The translations under genes were made by a program, and so were the position numbers. From the NCBI GenBank assembly GCA_022844485.1, contig JALHLQ010000017.1, positions 1 through 64,000 of the forward strand: a stretch of DNA of 64,000 nt, written 5' to 3'. Positions 1 to 8,683 of the stretch are shown piece by piece. Numbering within the stretch: the stretch's first letter is position 1; every line of letters starts with the position of its first letter. The DNA comes from Xanthobacteraceae bacterium. Lineage in GTDB: Bacteria; Pseudomonadota; Alphaproteobacteria; Rhizobiales; Xanthobacteraceae. The notes beneath the pieces are model-generated. The model was not told where the DNA came from, did not search any database, and worked only from the letters and a program-made list of their open reading frames with translations.

Positions 1-2
1 GG

Positions 3-101
3 CTCGCCAAGGATTGGGAGAACCTCAATCGCAAGGCGCTCGCGTTCTTGCGCCTCGCATCAATCCGCCTCATGCTCCGAAAACTTTGTAATCCAGCTTG
101 A
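3..101 (+). mobile_element. IS5-family transposase, C-terminal end (cut by window edge)
   Basis: One frame reads 32 residues from the first bases to TGA at 99-101 and contains DWENLNRKALAFLRLASIRL, typical of the C-terminus of IS5-family (IS427-like) DDE transposases. The rest lies outside the window, so whether the element is complete cannot be told. The end of the element probably lies near 104-119, just past the stop. The stretch overlaps the 3' end of the HD-domain gene on the other strand, so that gene's last codons are element DNA. Confidence 0.72.
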
Positions 102-1325
102 TGTTCCCGGACAGACTCTTACATTGCCAAGAGATTCGTGCTCCCCGTCCTTCTTGATAAGAATGTTTTTCAGGAAATTCGAGTCCGTTACAGCGTGTTG
201 CTTATAGCTACGGTGCGAAATCATGTCCTCAATGAAATAGAGACCGTCGCTACGCAGCTTGGATCGAAATCGCTCAAGTTTGTTCCTCGGAACGTTACCC
301 GTAGAGGTGCTCGGAAACTCGTAGCACTTGTACGTCTCCCGTTTCAGAAAACGGCGAGAGAGCTCGGAGCCTCTGCCCCAATTGTTCCCTGCTGCTATTT
401 GTGCAATGGCCAAGACCGACGTATCATCTAACTCAAGATAAGTTGACAGCGTTCCCCGGTCGCGAAAAAATCGTGCAATTGGCAAGCTCTTGATTTCAGC
501 GCGATCAGAATTCTTCGTCAGCAATTCAATGAGCATATCGCGGACAAGATATTGAATTCCTCGAGTTGTCTTGTGGAAATAAACATTTTGATACATTTTC
601 ATGTACGCGATCACAAATTCCTCGGCAACAGCCAGCCCTTTCTCCGAGAAAACAAAGGAGTACTCCTCTGCAACTCCTGTATCGTCCACCGCGACTTTCT
701 CGATTCTGAGACTGTCGAATAGCCACTCCAGGTCAATTGCAGCCGATCGAATGCCGGTATGATGACGATCTCTGCACAAAAAATCTAAACGGTCGCAATC
801 CATCTGACTGGAGATGATCGCGTTGAAGACGCTGTAACCCGGTTCCTCTGAAAAAAACCGTCTCGTCCGCTCATAGACCCCGAATCGGACAAGCTTCTCT
901 TTGATTTCGGCGTGATCGATAAGTTGTAAAGTATACGTTTCATGATCTTGGCCTAAATCAAAATAATCCGAAATTTCTTCGAAAACATGGGAATATGGGC
1001 CATGACCTATGTCATGTAGTAGCGCTGCAGCCAATGTCGCCATTCGGTCGAGAGTGAGATCACCATCCCCCGCACCAAGCGCCTCATTCCTAGTAAGCAC
1101 ATCCAGCATTCGTCTGGCCATGTGCATCGCACCTAAGACATGTGAAAATCGGGAGTGAGTTGCGCCTGGGTAAACAAACTCGGAAAAGCCAAGCTGCTTA
1201 ATCCGACGGAGGCGCTGTACCGGTTCTGTTTGGATCAGCTCCCAAAGAAGTACGTCTTCGTCCCGCGACCGCTTGAACTTGATCAGGTCATGAACAGGAC
1301 ATCTAATTCGTTCTTCTTCTTTCAT
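60..1325 (-). CDS. HD-domain phosphohydrolase (COG1078, dGTPase/SAMHD1-like)
   Basis: 421 aa. The HD metal site is complete: RFSH (H62), HDIGHGPYSH (H104, D105, with H108 and H113 as likely catalytic histidines) and LDFLCRDRHH (D181). This is the SAMHD1/YwfO-type arrangement, so dNTP or another phosphorylated nucleotide is the likely substrate; that is inference. ATG at 1325 lies inside the end of the upstream YwgA-like frame (23-nt overlap), so the two are translationally linked. About the last 20 residues come from the abutting insertion sequence, so the native C-terminus has been replaced. Base composition is much more AT-rich than in neighbouring genes, suggesting transfer. A role in nucleotide-depletion defence is possible but unproven. 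Confidence 0.85.
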   Translation of the reverse strand: MKEEERIRCPVHDLIKFKRSRDEDVLLWELIQTEPVQRLRRIKQLGFSEFVYPGATHSRFSHVLGAMHMARRMLDVLTRNEALGAGDGDLTLDRMATLAAALLHDIGHGPYSHVFEEISDYFDLGQDHETYTLQLIDHAEIKEKLVRFGVYERTRRFFSEEPGYSVFNAIISSQMDCDRLDFLCRDRHHTGIRSAAIDLEWLFDSLRIEKVAVDDTGVAEEYSFVFSEKGLAVAEEFVIAYMKMYQNVYFHKTTRGIQYLVRDMLIELLTKNSDRAEIKSLPIARFFRDRGTLSTYLELDDTSVLAIAQIAAGNNWGRGSELSRRFLKRETYKCYEFPSTSTGNVPRNKLERFRSKLRSDGLYFIEDMISHRSYKQHAVTDSNFLKNILIKKDGEHESLGNVRVCPGTSSWITKFSEHEAD

Positions 1326-1817
1326 CTAACTCGACCTCGAACAACGCCTCCCGCGCACGTCGAATGACATCCGGTTCAGATTTGGCCGGTTTCATTAATT
1401 TCGTTTGCTCTATCGCCTCTTGTAAATCGAACCTCTTCGACAAAAAAATCGAATGGTAGACGCAATTTCCAACTCAAGCGTCGTGTACTTGTGGAGCTTC
1501 AATATGGTCTCTCGAACTCGCTCCGGCAAGCGTTCACGCAAGAGCGTCGTCTCCGGGAGGCGATAACGCTTTACGAACCGCTTTGTTCTCCCAATTTGGG
1601 TGTCTTCCTCGCTTATATCCCCGATGAACGAGAGGATGTCCGTGGCTGCCGCAATTTTGGGACTGAACGGACCATAGTCGTGCAGGAAAAAGCTCACATC
1701 AGTCGGCAGCCCACTTTCGGTTGCAAAAAAAGCGAGCTTCTGAAGCCGTTTCTTGCCAAGTATTTCGTGCTTAGGAAGAGCGTCGAGCAAAGCGAGCACC
1801 AAAGCTTCTGCGTCCAT
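1303..1817 (-). CDS. YwgA-like protein, frameshifted in a T7 run
   Basis: The frame from ATG 1817 stays open to 1410 (135 aa). It shows GKKRLQKLAFF followed by LHDYGPFSP, the layout of Bacillus YwgA and related Panacea-like proteins. The reading frame breaks at seven T (minus strand, 1442-1448). With one extra T it continues for about 36 codons to a stop at 1303-1305, giving about 171 aa, close to YwgA length, and overlapping the HD gene by 23 nt. The good protein-like sequence after the break argues that the full-length form is the real gene. A strong Shine-Dalgarno (GAGGAGGAG) precedes the ATG. In Bacillus subtilis ywgA lies beside the HD gene ywfO, the same pairing as here. The break could be a sequencing error, a pseudogene or phase variation. 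Function unknown. Confidence 0.65.
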
Positions 1818-1886
1818 GCTCTCCTCCTCGTGCCTTTGTTGAAGTCGCGATTCGTCTGTTAGCGTACAGAGAACAAAACAGGAACA

Positions 1887-1915
1887 TCTATAATAAAAAG
1901 TTACCGGAATGGCAA
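1887..1915 (-). promoter_or_regulatory. Putative sigma-70 promoter of the YwgA-like/HD pair
   Basis: On the minus strand TTGCCA (1910-1915) and TATAGA (1887-1892) are separated by exactly 17 nt, with the ATG about 70 nt downstream. It starts directly at the end of mccB, marking the edge of the AT-rich island. Pattern match only. Confidence 0.45.
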
Positions 1916-1916
1916 G

Positions 1917-3524
1917 TCACATCCTGAAGACGCCAAAGCGGGTTTCCGGGATCGGCGCGTTCAGCGTGGCGGAAAACGCGAGCCCCAGCACGCGGCGGGT
2001 CTCGGTCGGGGCGAGGATGCCGTCGTCCCAGAGCCGGGCCGTCCCGTAATAGGGATTGCCTTCGCGCTCGAAATTCTCGCGGATCGGGCGCTTGAATTCT
2101 TCCTCCTCCTCCGCGCTCCAGGCGCCGCCTTCCGCCTCGATATTGTCGCGCCGCACGGTGGCGAGAACGCTCGCCGCCTGTTCGCCTCCCATCACGGAAA
2201 CGCGCGCGCAGGGCCAGGTGAACAGGAAGCGCGGCGAGTAGGCGCGTCCGCACATCCCGTAATTGCCGGCGCCATAGGAGCCGCCGACGATCAGCGTGAT
2301 CTTCGGCACAGCCGCGCAGGCGACCGCGGTGACCATCTTCGCGCCGTCCTTGGCGATGCCGCCCGCCTCGTATTGGCTGCCCACCATGAAGCCGGTGATG
2401 TTCTGGATGAAGAGCAGCGGGATGCGGCGCTGGCAGCACAGCTCGACGAAATGCGCCGCCTTCAGCGCGCTTTCGGAGAACAGGATCCCGTTATTGGCGA
2501 CGATGCCGACCGGGATGCCGAAGATGTGCGCAAAACCGGTGACCACCGTCGTGCCGTACAGCTTCTTGAACTCGTCGAATTCCGAGGCGTCGGCAAGGCG
2601 GGCGATCACCTCGCGCGCGTCGTACTGCTTCTTGAGATCGACCGGCACGATGCCGTCGAGCTCCTTTGGATCGTAGGCCGGCTCGCGCGGCGCGGCGAGC
2701 GGGATGTCCACCTGCTTGGTCGTGTTGAGGTTGGCGACGATGCGGCGCACGAGCGCGAGCGCGTGATTGTCGTCGGCGGCATAATGATCGGCAACGCCGG
2801 ATTTGCGCGCGTGCACGTCGGCGCCGCCGAGATCCTCCGCGCTCACCACTTCGCCGATGGCCGCCTTCACCAGCGGCGGCCCGCCGAGAAAGATCGTGCC
2901 CTGCTTGCGGACGATGATCGTCTCGTCGGACATCGCGGGCACATAGGCGCCGCCCGCGGTGCACGACCCCATGACGCAGGCGATCTGCGGAATGCGCTGC
3001 GCGGAGAGATTCGCCTGGTTGTAGAAGATGCGGCCGAAGTGATCGCGGTCGGGAAACACGTCCGTCTGATTGGGCAGATTCGCCCCGCCGGAATCGACAA
3101 GATAGATGCAAGGCAGCCGGTTCTGCCCGGCGATCTCCTGCGCGCGCAAATGCTTCTTCACCGTCATCGGGAAATAGGTGCCGCCTTTGATCGTGGAATC
3201 GTTGCACACGATCATGCATTCACGGCCTTCGACCCGGCCGATGCCGGTGATCACGCCGGCGGAGGCGATGTTGTCGTCGTACATGTCCCAGGCCGCGAGC
3301 GGGGAGAGTTCGAGGAAAGGGGACCCCGGGTCGATCAGGCGCATGACGCGCTCGCGCGGCAGGAGCTTGCCCCGCGCAAGATGCCGCTCGCGCGCACGGG
3401 GCGGCCCGCCTTCGGCAAACTGCGCGCGGCGCTTCTGCAGCTCATCGACCAGCGCCCCCATCTCGGCGGCGTTGGCGCGGAACGCCTCGCTCCGGGTATC
3501 GGCAATCGACTCGATTCTGGCCAA
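1917..3524 (-). CDS. mccB: Methylcrotonyl-CoA carboxylase carboxyltransferase (beta) subunit
   Basis: About 535 aa, the usual MccB length. It transfers CO2 from carboxybiotin to 3-methylcrotonyl-CoA in leucine breakdown, as part of a complex with a biotin-carrying alpha subunit. Recognisable carboxyltransferase segments include [32 protein letters not shown] and [23 protein letters not shown] at 3524 is preferred because GGAGG precedes it by six bases and the product begins as MccB proteins do; the open frame runs on to 3701 but that extension is not family-like. No mccA lies in the window: the downstream side is the AT-rich island and the upstream side is a divergent Nudix gene. Isovaleryl-CoA dehydrogenase, the step before, is 19 kb away. 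Confidence 0.9.
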   Translation of the reverse strand: MARIESIADTRSEAFRANAAEMGALVDELQKRRAQFAEGGPPRARERHLARGKLLPRERVMRLIDPGSPFLELSPLAAWDMYDDNIASAGVITGIGRVEGRECMIVCNDSTIKGGTYFPMTVKKHLRAQEIAGQNRLPCIYLVDSGGANLPNQTDVFPDRDHFGRIFYNQANLSAQRIPQIACVMGSCTAGGAYVPAMSDETIIVRKQGTIFLGGPPLVKAAIGEVVSAEDLGGADVHARKSGVADHYAADDNHALALVRRIVANLNTTKQVDIPLAAPREPAYDPKELDGIVPVDLKKQYDAREVIARLADASEFDEFKKLYGTTVVTGFAHIFGIPVGIVANNGILFSESALKAAHFVELCCQRRIPLLFIQNITGFMVGSQYEAGGIAKDGAKMVTAVACAAVPKITLIVGGSYGAGNYGMCGRAYSPRFLFTWPCARVSVMGGEQAASVLATVRRDNIEAEGGAWSAEEEEEFKRPIRENFEREGNPYYGTARLWDDGILAPTETRRVLGLAFSATLNAPIPETRFGVFRM

Positions 3525-3699
3525 GAGAAGCCTCCCTGTCGGGCCGCAAGGTGCCTTGGCGCGGGCGGCAAGGCAATCTCCCGGTCCCCCGCTCCTTCGA
3601 CGCCCCTGCCGAAATTTTGGCGACGGTGCCGCGGCAGGAGGGGCTTTATTGTTTCGCGATTGCCTCGCAGGATGCGGCAGGAGGATTACATCTCGCCCC

Positions 3700-4212
3700 A
3701 TGTCCCGCCGCTCGCAGATCAGCGCCGGCCTGATTGCCTTCCGCCGCCGGACGGATTGGGAAGTGCTGCTCGTTCACCCCGGCGGCCCGTACTGGCGAAG
3801 CCGCGATGCCGGCGCCTGGTCGATCCCCAAGGGCCTGGTCGAGGCGGACGCCAATCTTCTCGACACCGCGCGGCGCGAGTTCTCCGAAGAGACGGGCCTC
3901 GTCGCGCAGGGCACATTCATTCCGCTCACGCCGGTGAAGCAGAAGAGCGGAAAAACGGTGCATGCCTTCGCGGTCGAGGGGGATTTCGACCTTTCGAACT
4001 TCACGAGCAACCTTTTCGAAATGGAATGGCCGCCGCAAACCGGCAAACGGCGGCAATTTCCGGAAGCCGACCAGGCCGCCTATTTCGATTTCCGGACAAG
4101 CCTGACCAAGATCATTCCGTATCAGCGGCCTTTGCTGATCGAGTTGCTCGGCAAGCTCACCTCCGGCCCGCTTGTGGGCGAGACCGTCACGTCCGCGGGC
4201 ACCGGCGGGTGA
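3700..4212 (+). CDS. Nudix hydrolase
   Basis: 170 aa. The Nudix box is clear: [20 protein letters not shown] then ETGL, fitting G-x5-E-x7-REUxEExGU apart from the exact position of the first acidic residue. The N-terminus [10 protein letters not shown] and the LVHPGGPYW segment are common in small Nudix proteins acting on nucleoside diphosphate-linked or nucleotide substrates; the substrate cannot be deduced. AGGAGGA lies about 12 bases before the ATG, a little far. Divergent from mccB with about 175 nt between starts. Confidence 0.85.
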   Translation: MSRRSQISAGLIAFRRRTDWEVLLVHPGGPYWRSRDAGAWSIPKGLVEADANLLDTARREFSEETGLVAQGTFIPLTPVKQKSGKTVHAFAVEGDFDLSNFTSNLFEMEWPPQTGKRRQFPEADQAAYFDFRTSLTKIIPYQRPLLIELLGKLTSGPLVGETVTSAGTGG

Positions 4213-4246
4213 TCCGAATGTTGCGCGCCGCCGGACACGGGGCCGA

Positions 4247-4912
4247 TCAGTCCACCTCGTCCTCGGCGACGATCCAGGGTTCCGTCAGCGCCGCCGCCTT
4301 CCATTCCGCCCAGGCCGGCAGGGCCATGACCGTCTGCATGTAGGAGCCCGCGGTCGCCGAGACCTCGATCCCGTACACGTGGAAGCGCGCAACCACGGGC
4401 GCGTACATCGCATCCGCCGCGGTGAAAGGCCCCAAGAGAAACGGCCCGTCGGGGCCGAAGCGGGCACGGCAGTCCGTCCAGATCTCGTCGATGCGGCGGA
4501 CATCCGCCTCGACCGCGGGCGTCAAGGCGCGCTTCTTCGGCGTGCGGCGCATGTTCATCGGACAATGGTTGCGAAGGGCGGAAAAGCCGGCATGCATCTC
4601 CGCGGCGATCGAGCGCGCATGCGCGCGCGCCCTGGGCTCGGCCGGCCAAAGCGCGGCTTTTGGATGCTTCTCGGCGAGGTATTCGATGATCGCAATCGAT
4701 TCCCAGATCTGCACGTCGCCGTCGACCAGCGCGGGCACCCGGCCGGCCGGCGTGTAGCGCCGCAGTTTTGCTTTCCATTCGGGATTGCCGAGCGGCTGGC
4801 CGAAAGGAACGAGTTCCTCGGTGAAGGGGATGCCCGCCGCTTTCATCGCGATCCAGGGGCGGAAGGACCACGACGAGTAGTTCTTGTTTCCGATAACGAG
4901 CGTCGGCGCCAT
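4247..4912 (-). CDS. Glutathione S-transferase family protein
   Basis: 221 aa. An N-terminal thioredoxin-like domain (LVIGNKNYSSWSFRPWIAMK, then GRVPALVDGD and the glutathione-binding WESIAIIEYLAEKHP) is followed by an all-helical C-terminal domain ending in the usual AWAEW segment. The start at 4912 has GGAGG eight bases upstream; a longer frame to 4963 lacks family-like sequence. Substrate unknown. Convergent with the Nudix gene. Confidence 0.88.
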   Translation of the reverse strand: MAPTLVIGNKNYSSWSFRPWIAMKAAGIPFTEELVPFGQPLGNPEWKAKLRRYTPAGRVPALVDGDVQIWESIAIIEYLAEKHPKAALWPAEPRARAHARSIAAEMHAGFSALRNHCPMNMRRTPKKRALTPAVEADVRRIDEIWTDCRARFGPDGPFLLGPFTAADAMYAPVVARFHVYGIEVSATAGSYMQTVMALPAWAEWKAAALTEPWIVAEDEVD

Positions 4913-5018
4913 GCAGATCCTCCTGCTCCGGCGCAGCATCAGTGCGTCCGGTAACCGGGGCAAATGATTTCATTTGATGGACGGGATATCCGGGGTGAAT
5001 AGACCGGCGGCCGGACCT

Positions 5019-5092
5019 AGTGGAGTGGATTTGACATTCGCTACCCATCCAGCAGCGGGTTCACAAGCGAATGTCAAATCCAAAACTCCACT
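5019..5092. repeat. MITE-like palindrome
   Basis: A left arm at 5019-5042 and a right arm at 5066-5092 are inverted copies of one another, identical except for three extra bases in the right arm; the core is 23 nt. The arm includes GTGGATTTGACATTCGCT. A single arm of the same kind (23 of 24 bases) occurs at 35625-35648. TA stands at the left boundary. This looks like two ends of an insertion sequence with no body, i.e. a miniature non-autonomous element. The IS5 element begins immediately after it. Confidence 0.6.
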
Positions 5093-5957
5093 GGGTCCAA
5101 TCGACATTCAGGATTCCCATCGGGAATCGGTTCTGATTCATTGCGCTTCGGATCAACTGATTCGGAGCGCAATGCATGGCCAAGCGGTACGAGCTCAATG
5201 ACCAACAGTGGGCGCGTATCGCTGACATATTGCCGGGCAAGAAGTCCGATCCCGGCCGAACCGCAAAGGACAACCGTTTGTTCGTCAACGGCGTTCTCTG
5301 GGTCTTGAGGTCCGGAGCGCAGTGGGACGAGTTGCCCGAGCGGTACGGCAAATGGAAGAGCGTACATAAACGCTTCACGCGTTGGGCGAAGAACGGCGTA
5401 TGGGAGCGGGTGTTTGCCGATCTCATCGAAGATCCGAAGAACGCGTATGTGATGCTCGATGCCACCCTCGTCAGGGCCCACCAGCAGGCCGCCACCGGTA
5501 AAGGCGGCGCCAAAAAGGGGGGGCGGACGAGGCTCTGGGGCGTTCCCGAGGTGGACTGACGACGAAGATCCATCTGCTCGCCGATGCGCTCGGACGGCCG
5601 CTGCGCTTCCTTTTGACGGGCGGCCAAGTGCACGAGAGTCGCACCGCCGAGGCCATGCTGGAGGGCGTCGAGAGTGATGCCGTGATCGCCGACAAAGCCT
5701 ACGACAGCAACGCCATTCGCGACACCGTTAAGGCGGCCTGCATGAAGGCGGTGATCCCGTCGAACCGCTCCCGCAAGCGACCCATACGCCACGACAAGGT
5801 GCTCTACCGCGAGCGAAACCGCATCGAGCGCTGCTTCAACAAGCTGAAGCACTTTCGACGCCTCGCCACGCGCTATGACCGCCGAGCCATCCACTTCCTC
5901 GCCTTCCTCTGTCTCGCAGCATCCATGATATGGATGCGCTAAATGTCGATTCAGCCT
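5093..5957 (+). mobile_element. Complete IS5-family (IS427-like) insertion sequence
   Basis: About 865 bp. Imperfect terminal inverted repeats are seen at 5093-5108 and 5942-5957, sharing AATCGACATT and two further outer bases. It encodes one transposase in two overlapping frames. Immediately downstream is a phage-type gene fragment that lacks its 5' part, so the element has probably interrupted or replaced it. No exact target duplication could be assigned because the left side is another repeat. Confidence 0.7.
5176..5942 (+). CDS. IS5-family transposase (two frames, programmed -1 frameshift)
   Basis: Frame 1 (5176-5559, 127 aa) starts MAKRYELNDQQWARIADILP. Frame 2 ends at 5942 and continues the same protein (ALGRSRGGLTTKIHLLADAL onward). 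The switch point is A5G7 at 5512-5523: re-reading one G joins the frames, a -1 shift as known for IS427-type elements. DDE residues are all visible: VMLDATLVRAH (D), ADKAYDSNAIRD (D) and RNRIERCFNKLKHFRRL (E). The full product is about 255 aa and appears intact, so the element may be active. Confidence 0.85.
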
Positions 5958-6395
5958 AGCTGGACCGTCCACCTCGAGGATGAGCGTCAAGTCGCCGTGT
6001 TCACCGACAGTGCCTGGCGCGACCGGATTGTCGGCACCTCCAGCGGAGGGGGCATTCGCCTCGTCGCCATCGAGGAGGAGCTAATGCTCACCGGCGCCTT
6101 CGTCGACGCGACGGCGGCGGTCATCCAGGATCGAACGATCGTGCTCGCCGTCGCCTCACGAACGACGGAAGCGGTCACCGGAGCGTCGTCCTACTCGGTC
6201 GGAATCGCCGGCGATCCATCTAAGTTCGGCGGGTCGCTCGATACGGCTCTCGGCTCCACCAACATCGGCGTCATCGGGCCGACCGCATTCTATGCCAACA
6301 CGCCCATCCGGGTGACGGCGAACGGAGGGAATTTCGCGGATGGGAAAGTCCGCGTTGTGCTCTACGCGCTCGCCTTCGCTGCGCCCTCCTCGTGA
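5943..6395 (+). pseudogene. Fragment of a phage/GTA-type protein (DUF2793-like C-terminus)
   Basis: The frame runs directly out of the end of the insertion sequence; its ATG lies in the element's inverted repeat. The native part begins near 5958. It is beta-rich and ends in ALGSTNIGVIGPTAFYANTP and TANGGNFADGKVRVVLYAL, which resembles the C-terminal region of DUF2793-type proteins found in prophages and gene-transfer-agent-like clusters. This is recalled similarity, not a database result. N-terminally truncated; no other phage genes are near, so it is probably a leftover. Confidence 0.5.
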
Positions 6396-6515
6396 CCTCC
6401 TTTGGCCTGATCGCGCCGAGCACCGCGGCATGGCTGTGAGGTCAATCTCGCCGGGGCGCGTGCCAGAAACACGAAACCGTTGAATCCTCGCCCGGCATGC
6501 TCTCTCAACATCATG

Positions 6516-6548
6516 GTCCGGCCGCATAGGCCGGCCACGCGGCCGGAC
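6516..6548. terminator. GC-rich hairpin, possible terminator
   Basis: Ten-base arms GTCCGGCCGC and GCGGCCGGAC enclose a 13-nt loop between the phage-type fragment and the convergent membrane-protein gene. There is no T tract, so termination is only suggested by position. The rest of 6396-6621 shows no gene. Confidence 0.3.
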
Positions 6549-6621
6549 TTACGACCGCCGGCCTGGTGGACTCCGAACGATCCGTGGCCATTTCCACGAC
6601 GAAGTAATCGGCATTGAGACC

Positions 6622-7113
6622 TCACCTAACTGTCAGCTCTGCTCGGCGTCGGTTTTTTATGTGACGCTCCATCTCGACGTTCAGCCACTGGTAGACTCCA
6701 AGCCCGAGCACGATGAGAATTCCGGTCATAAGCAGGGCGGTCGGGTAGAGCATCTTCTCGACGTTAAGCTTGCTGACTTGGAAAACAATGACCAACCCTT
6801 CGATGAAGACAGCTATCGCGATCGTCGAGATGAACTTCGTGAGGCTGCGCCGTTCCTCGGACGCGGTGACGGGATCGCGACTGTGAATAACCTTTTCCTC
6901 CACGAAGTACTTGGCCACGTCAAAGACGGCCATGGCGATCACCACGTAGCCGATTGCTGTGAGAAGTGCGTCACCGCCCTCGGACCGGGATCTGCCTAGC
7001 GCGGCGATCAGCTCGAATGCGCCATATGCGACAAGTCCTATTGCCAGTAGCATGAGGATAGCACTCAACGTCCCGAAGGTGATGCGCGACAGAGCTTCCA
7101 TGATTTTGGCCAA
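6622..7113 (-). CDS. Small four-helix integral membrane protein, unknown function
   Basis: 163 aa with four hydrophobic stretches: about residues 12-38, 48-68, 90-112 and 123-143. Between helices 2 and 3 lies a charged loop (FVEEKVIHSRDPVTASEERR), and the C-terminus is basic. No enzymatic motif or recognised family. It stands alone, transcribed away from the IS3 remnant. Composition matches the chromosome average better than the nearby gene fragments. A real inner-membrane protein is likely; its role cannot be stated. Confidence 0.6.
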   Translation of the reverse strand: MAKIMEALSRITFGTLSAILMLLAIGLVAYGAFELIAALGRSRSEGGDALLTAIGYVVIAMAVFDVAKYFVEEKVIHSRDPVTASEERRSLTKFISTIAIAVFIEGLVIVFQVSKLNVEKMLYPTALLMTGILIVLGLGVYQWLNVEMERHIKNRRRAELTVR

Positions 7114-7395
7114 GTTTTCTGTGGGTTGTTGGTGAGACTACTCTGGTTTAGTCAAGACTCTGCGGAGGATCCCGGCTCGACTTTAGCTGCGAGGAGCCGT
7201 TGCCCTCAAGGCGCCAGGGCTTGTCTTTGTACTACGTCGTCCACATTCGTCCCAGCATCAGAGGCGCATCGCCTCGTCGTATGAGATGGTGTTTGCCGAA
7301 ATGGTGGATGCATCCGTGCGTAATCCTCTACAGCCCCGCGTCGAAACACGGGGCGGCAACCCGAGAATGCGATCACGATGGGTCCCGAACACCGG

Positions 7396-8170
7396 TGACC
7401 TGAGCCCCTTCTTTCATCCAGCGATGAGTAGAGTACCGGGTTGATTTGAGCCTTGTTGGCTCGGCGATGCAACGGGATGGGGCGCGGAGCCCCCGGTGTG
7501 GCGCAGCGCCCCGTCCCGTTGCGTGACGGGGACGCTGAGTTCTGCGTACGCCGCCGGCGGCAGATTGCCGACGCCGCTGTGCGGCCTGACGGTGTTGTAG
7601 TCGTGCCTCCAGATGGCCAAAGCCTCTCGCGCGTTGGCTGAGCGAACTGAACAGCATCTCATCACGCAGCTGCCCAATGAACAACTCTGCGAAGGCGTTC
7701 TGCTGTGGCTTGCCGGGAGCGATGTAGTGCCACTCGACCTGCCGCTCCTGCGACCAGCGTAGGATCGCCATGCTGGTCAGCTCGGTGCCGTTGTCCGATA
7801 CGCACGACGCCGGTGACCCGCGGAACCGGCGCACCTGCAATCCTTCCTCGCGGTAGAGACGGCGAAGCTTCTTGTGGTTCATGACCAAGCCCTCGCGGGT
7901 CAAGAGGAGATGGAGGCGGCGATAGCCGAAGCGGCGACGCTGTGACGCCAGCTCACGCAGGCGCGCTCGCGCGGCCGCTTCGTCAGGTCGCATGCTGCGG
8001 TAGCGCACCGAGGTCCGATCCGCCTCCAGCACCGAACACGCCCGCCGCTCGCTCACCTCGAACGCGGAACAAAGGCGGGCGACGGCCTCTCGCCTGGCAG
8101 CGGGCATCACCATTTTTTTGCGGCGATCTCCTTGAGCATCGCGTTGTCAAGCATGGCGTCGGCCAACAGT
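7396..8170 (-). mobile_element. Degenerate IS3-family element
   Basis: One end starts near 7396 with TGACCTGAGCCCC, of IS3-family terminal type. It contains the tail of orfA ([20 protein letters not shown], stop near 8110), an A7 slippage site and a damaged orfB. The other end is lost: at about 8170 the sequence changes abruptly to an isocitrate dehydrogenase fragment on the opposite strand. The 280 bases before it (7114-7395) show no gene. Confidence 0.75.
7414..8113 (-). pseudogene. IS3-family orfB transposase, deleted and frameshifted
   Basis: Starts [15 protein letters not shown] and has the helix region [13 protein letters not shown]. After VRRFRGSP it jumps directly to [11 protein letters not shown], so the segment with the first catalytic aspartate (roughly 60-80 residues) is deleted. 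The second D (SDNG) and the E region ([14 protein letters not shown]) remain. A frameshift near 7630 then moves the C-terminus ([19 protein letters not shown]) to another frame ending at 7414. Cannot make a working transposase. Confidence 0.8.
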
Positions 8171-8615
8171 CGCGCGCCTCGGGCGGCAACCCGAGCAGCT
8201 CAAGCCTGTTGCCTACGCCCACAACGCCGGCGCTATGCAGGCGCCGAGCGCGCGGCGGCTGCCGCCGGCGCGCAAGGAGATCGTCGGCGTCGACGTCTTC
8301 GTCCACCATCGCGGCGGAGCGGACGATCTTGCCGGCAAGCTGAACGCGGCGTCGGGCAACGGGCTCGGGCTGGACCTCACCATGATCACCAACCGCGGCG
8401 TGAAGGTTTGGCCGGACGGGCTGCCTGAAACTTTCTGCACCGACCATTGGCGCTGCCGGTTCCAGGCCTCCTCGGACGGGCAGGCGGCGACCGATCATCG
8501 CGCCATCATCGGGCTTCTCCAGCATCTCGCCGAAGCTCAGGTGGACTTCATCAAGACCGAGCACCTGTGCGTCTTCGACGGCCAGCCAGGTTATTCCCTC
8601 GGGCAGGGACAATAA
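8171..8615 (+). pseudogene. 3' fragment of NADP-dependent isocitrate dehydrogenase
   Basis: About 147 codons are open from the IS3 junction to TAA at 8613-8615. KEIVGVDVFVH, LTMITNRGVKVWPDGLPETF, CTDHWRCRF and the end FDGQPGYSLGQGQ are characteristic of the C-terminal part of the roughly 480-aa monofunctional isocitrate dehydrogenase found in some alphaproteobacteria and Thermus. The N-terminal two thirds, including the active-site half, are missing. Presumably another icd gene serves the cell. Confidence 0.65.
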
Positions 8616-8683
8616 CCGGGGCGGGCCGCCATGCGCATGACCGCGCCACTCAGGTCTCGCGATCGCATTGGACTGGACCGACG

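Noticed and set aside
3525-3701. N-terminal extension of mccB to an ATG at 3701
   Set aside because: The extra 59 codons are not family-like, whereas TTG 3524 has a proper ribosome binding site and gives normal length.
2373-4343. Long plus-strand open frame (656 codons) opposite mccB
   Set aside because: It runs antisense through mccB and into the Nudix gene in another frame, with His/Arg/Asp-rich low-similarity sequence typical of GC-rich shadow frames.
7206-7395. Possible gene beside the IS3 remnant
   Set aside because: No start signal, no family-like sequence, and it runs through the element's terminal repeat.
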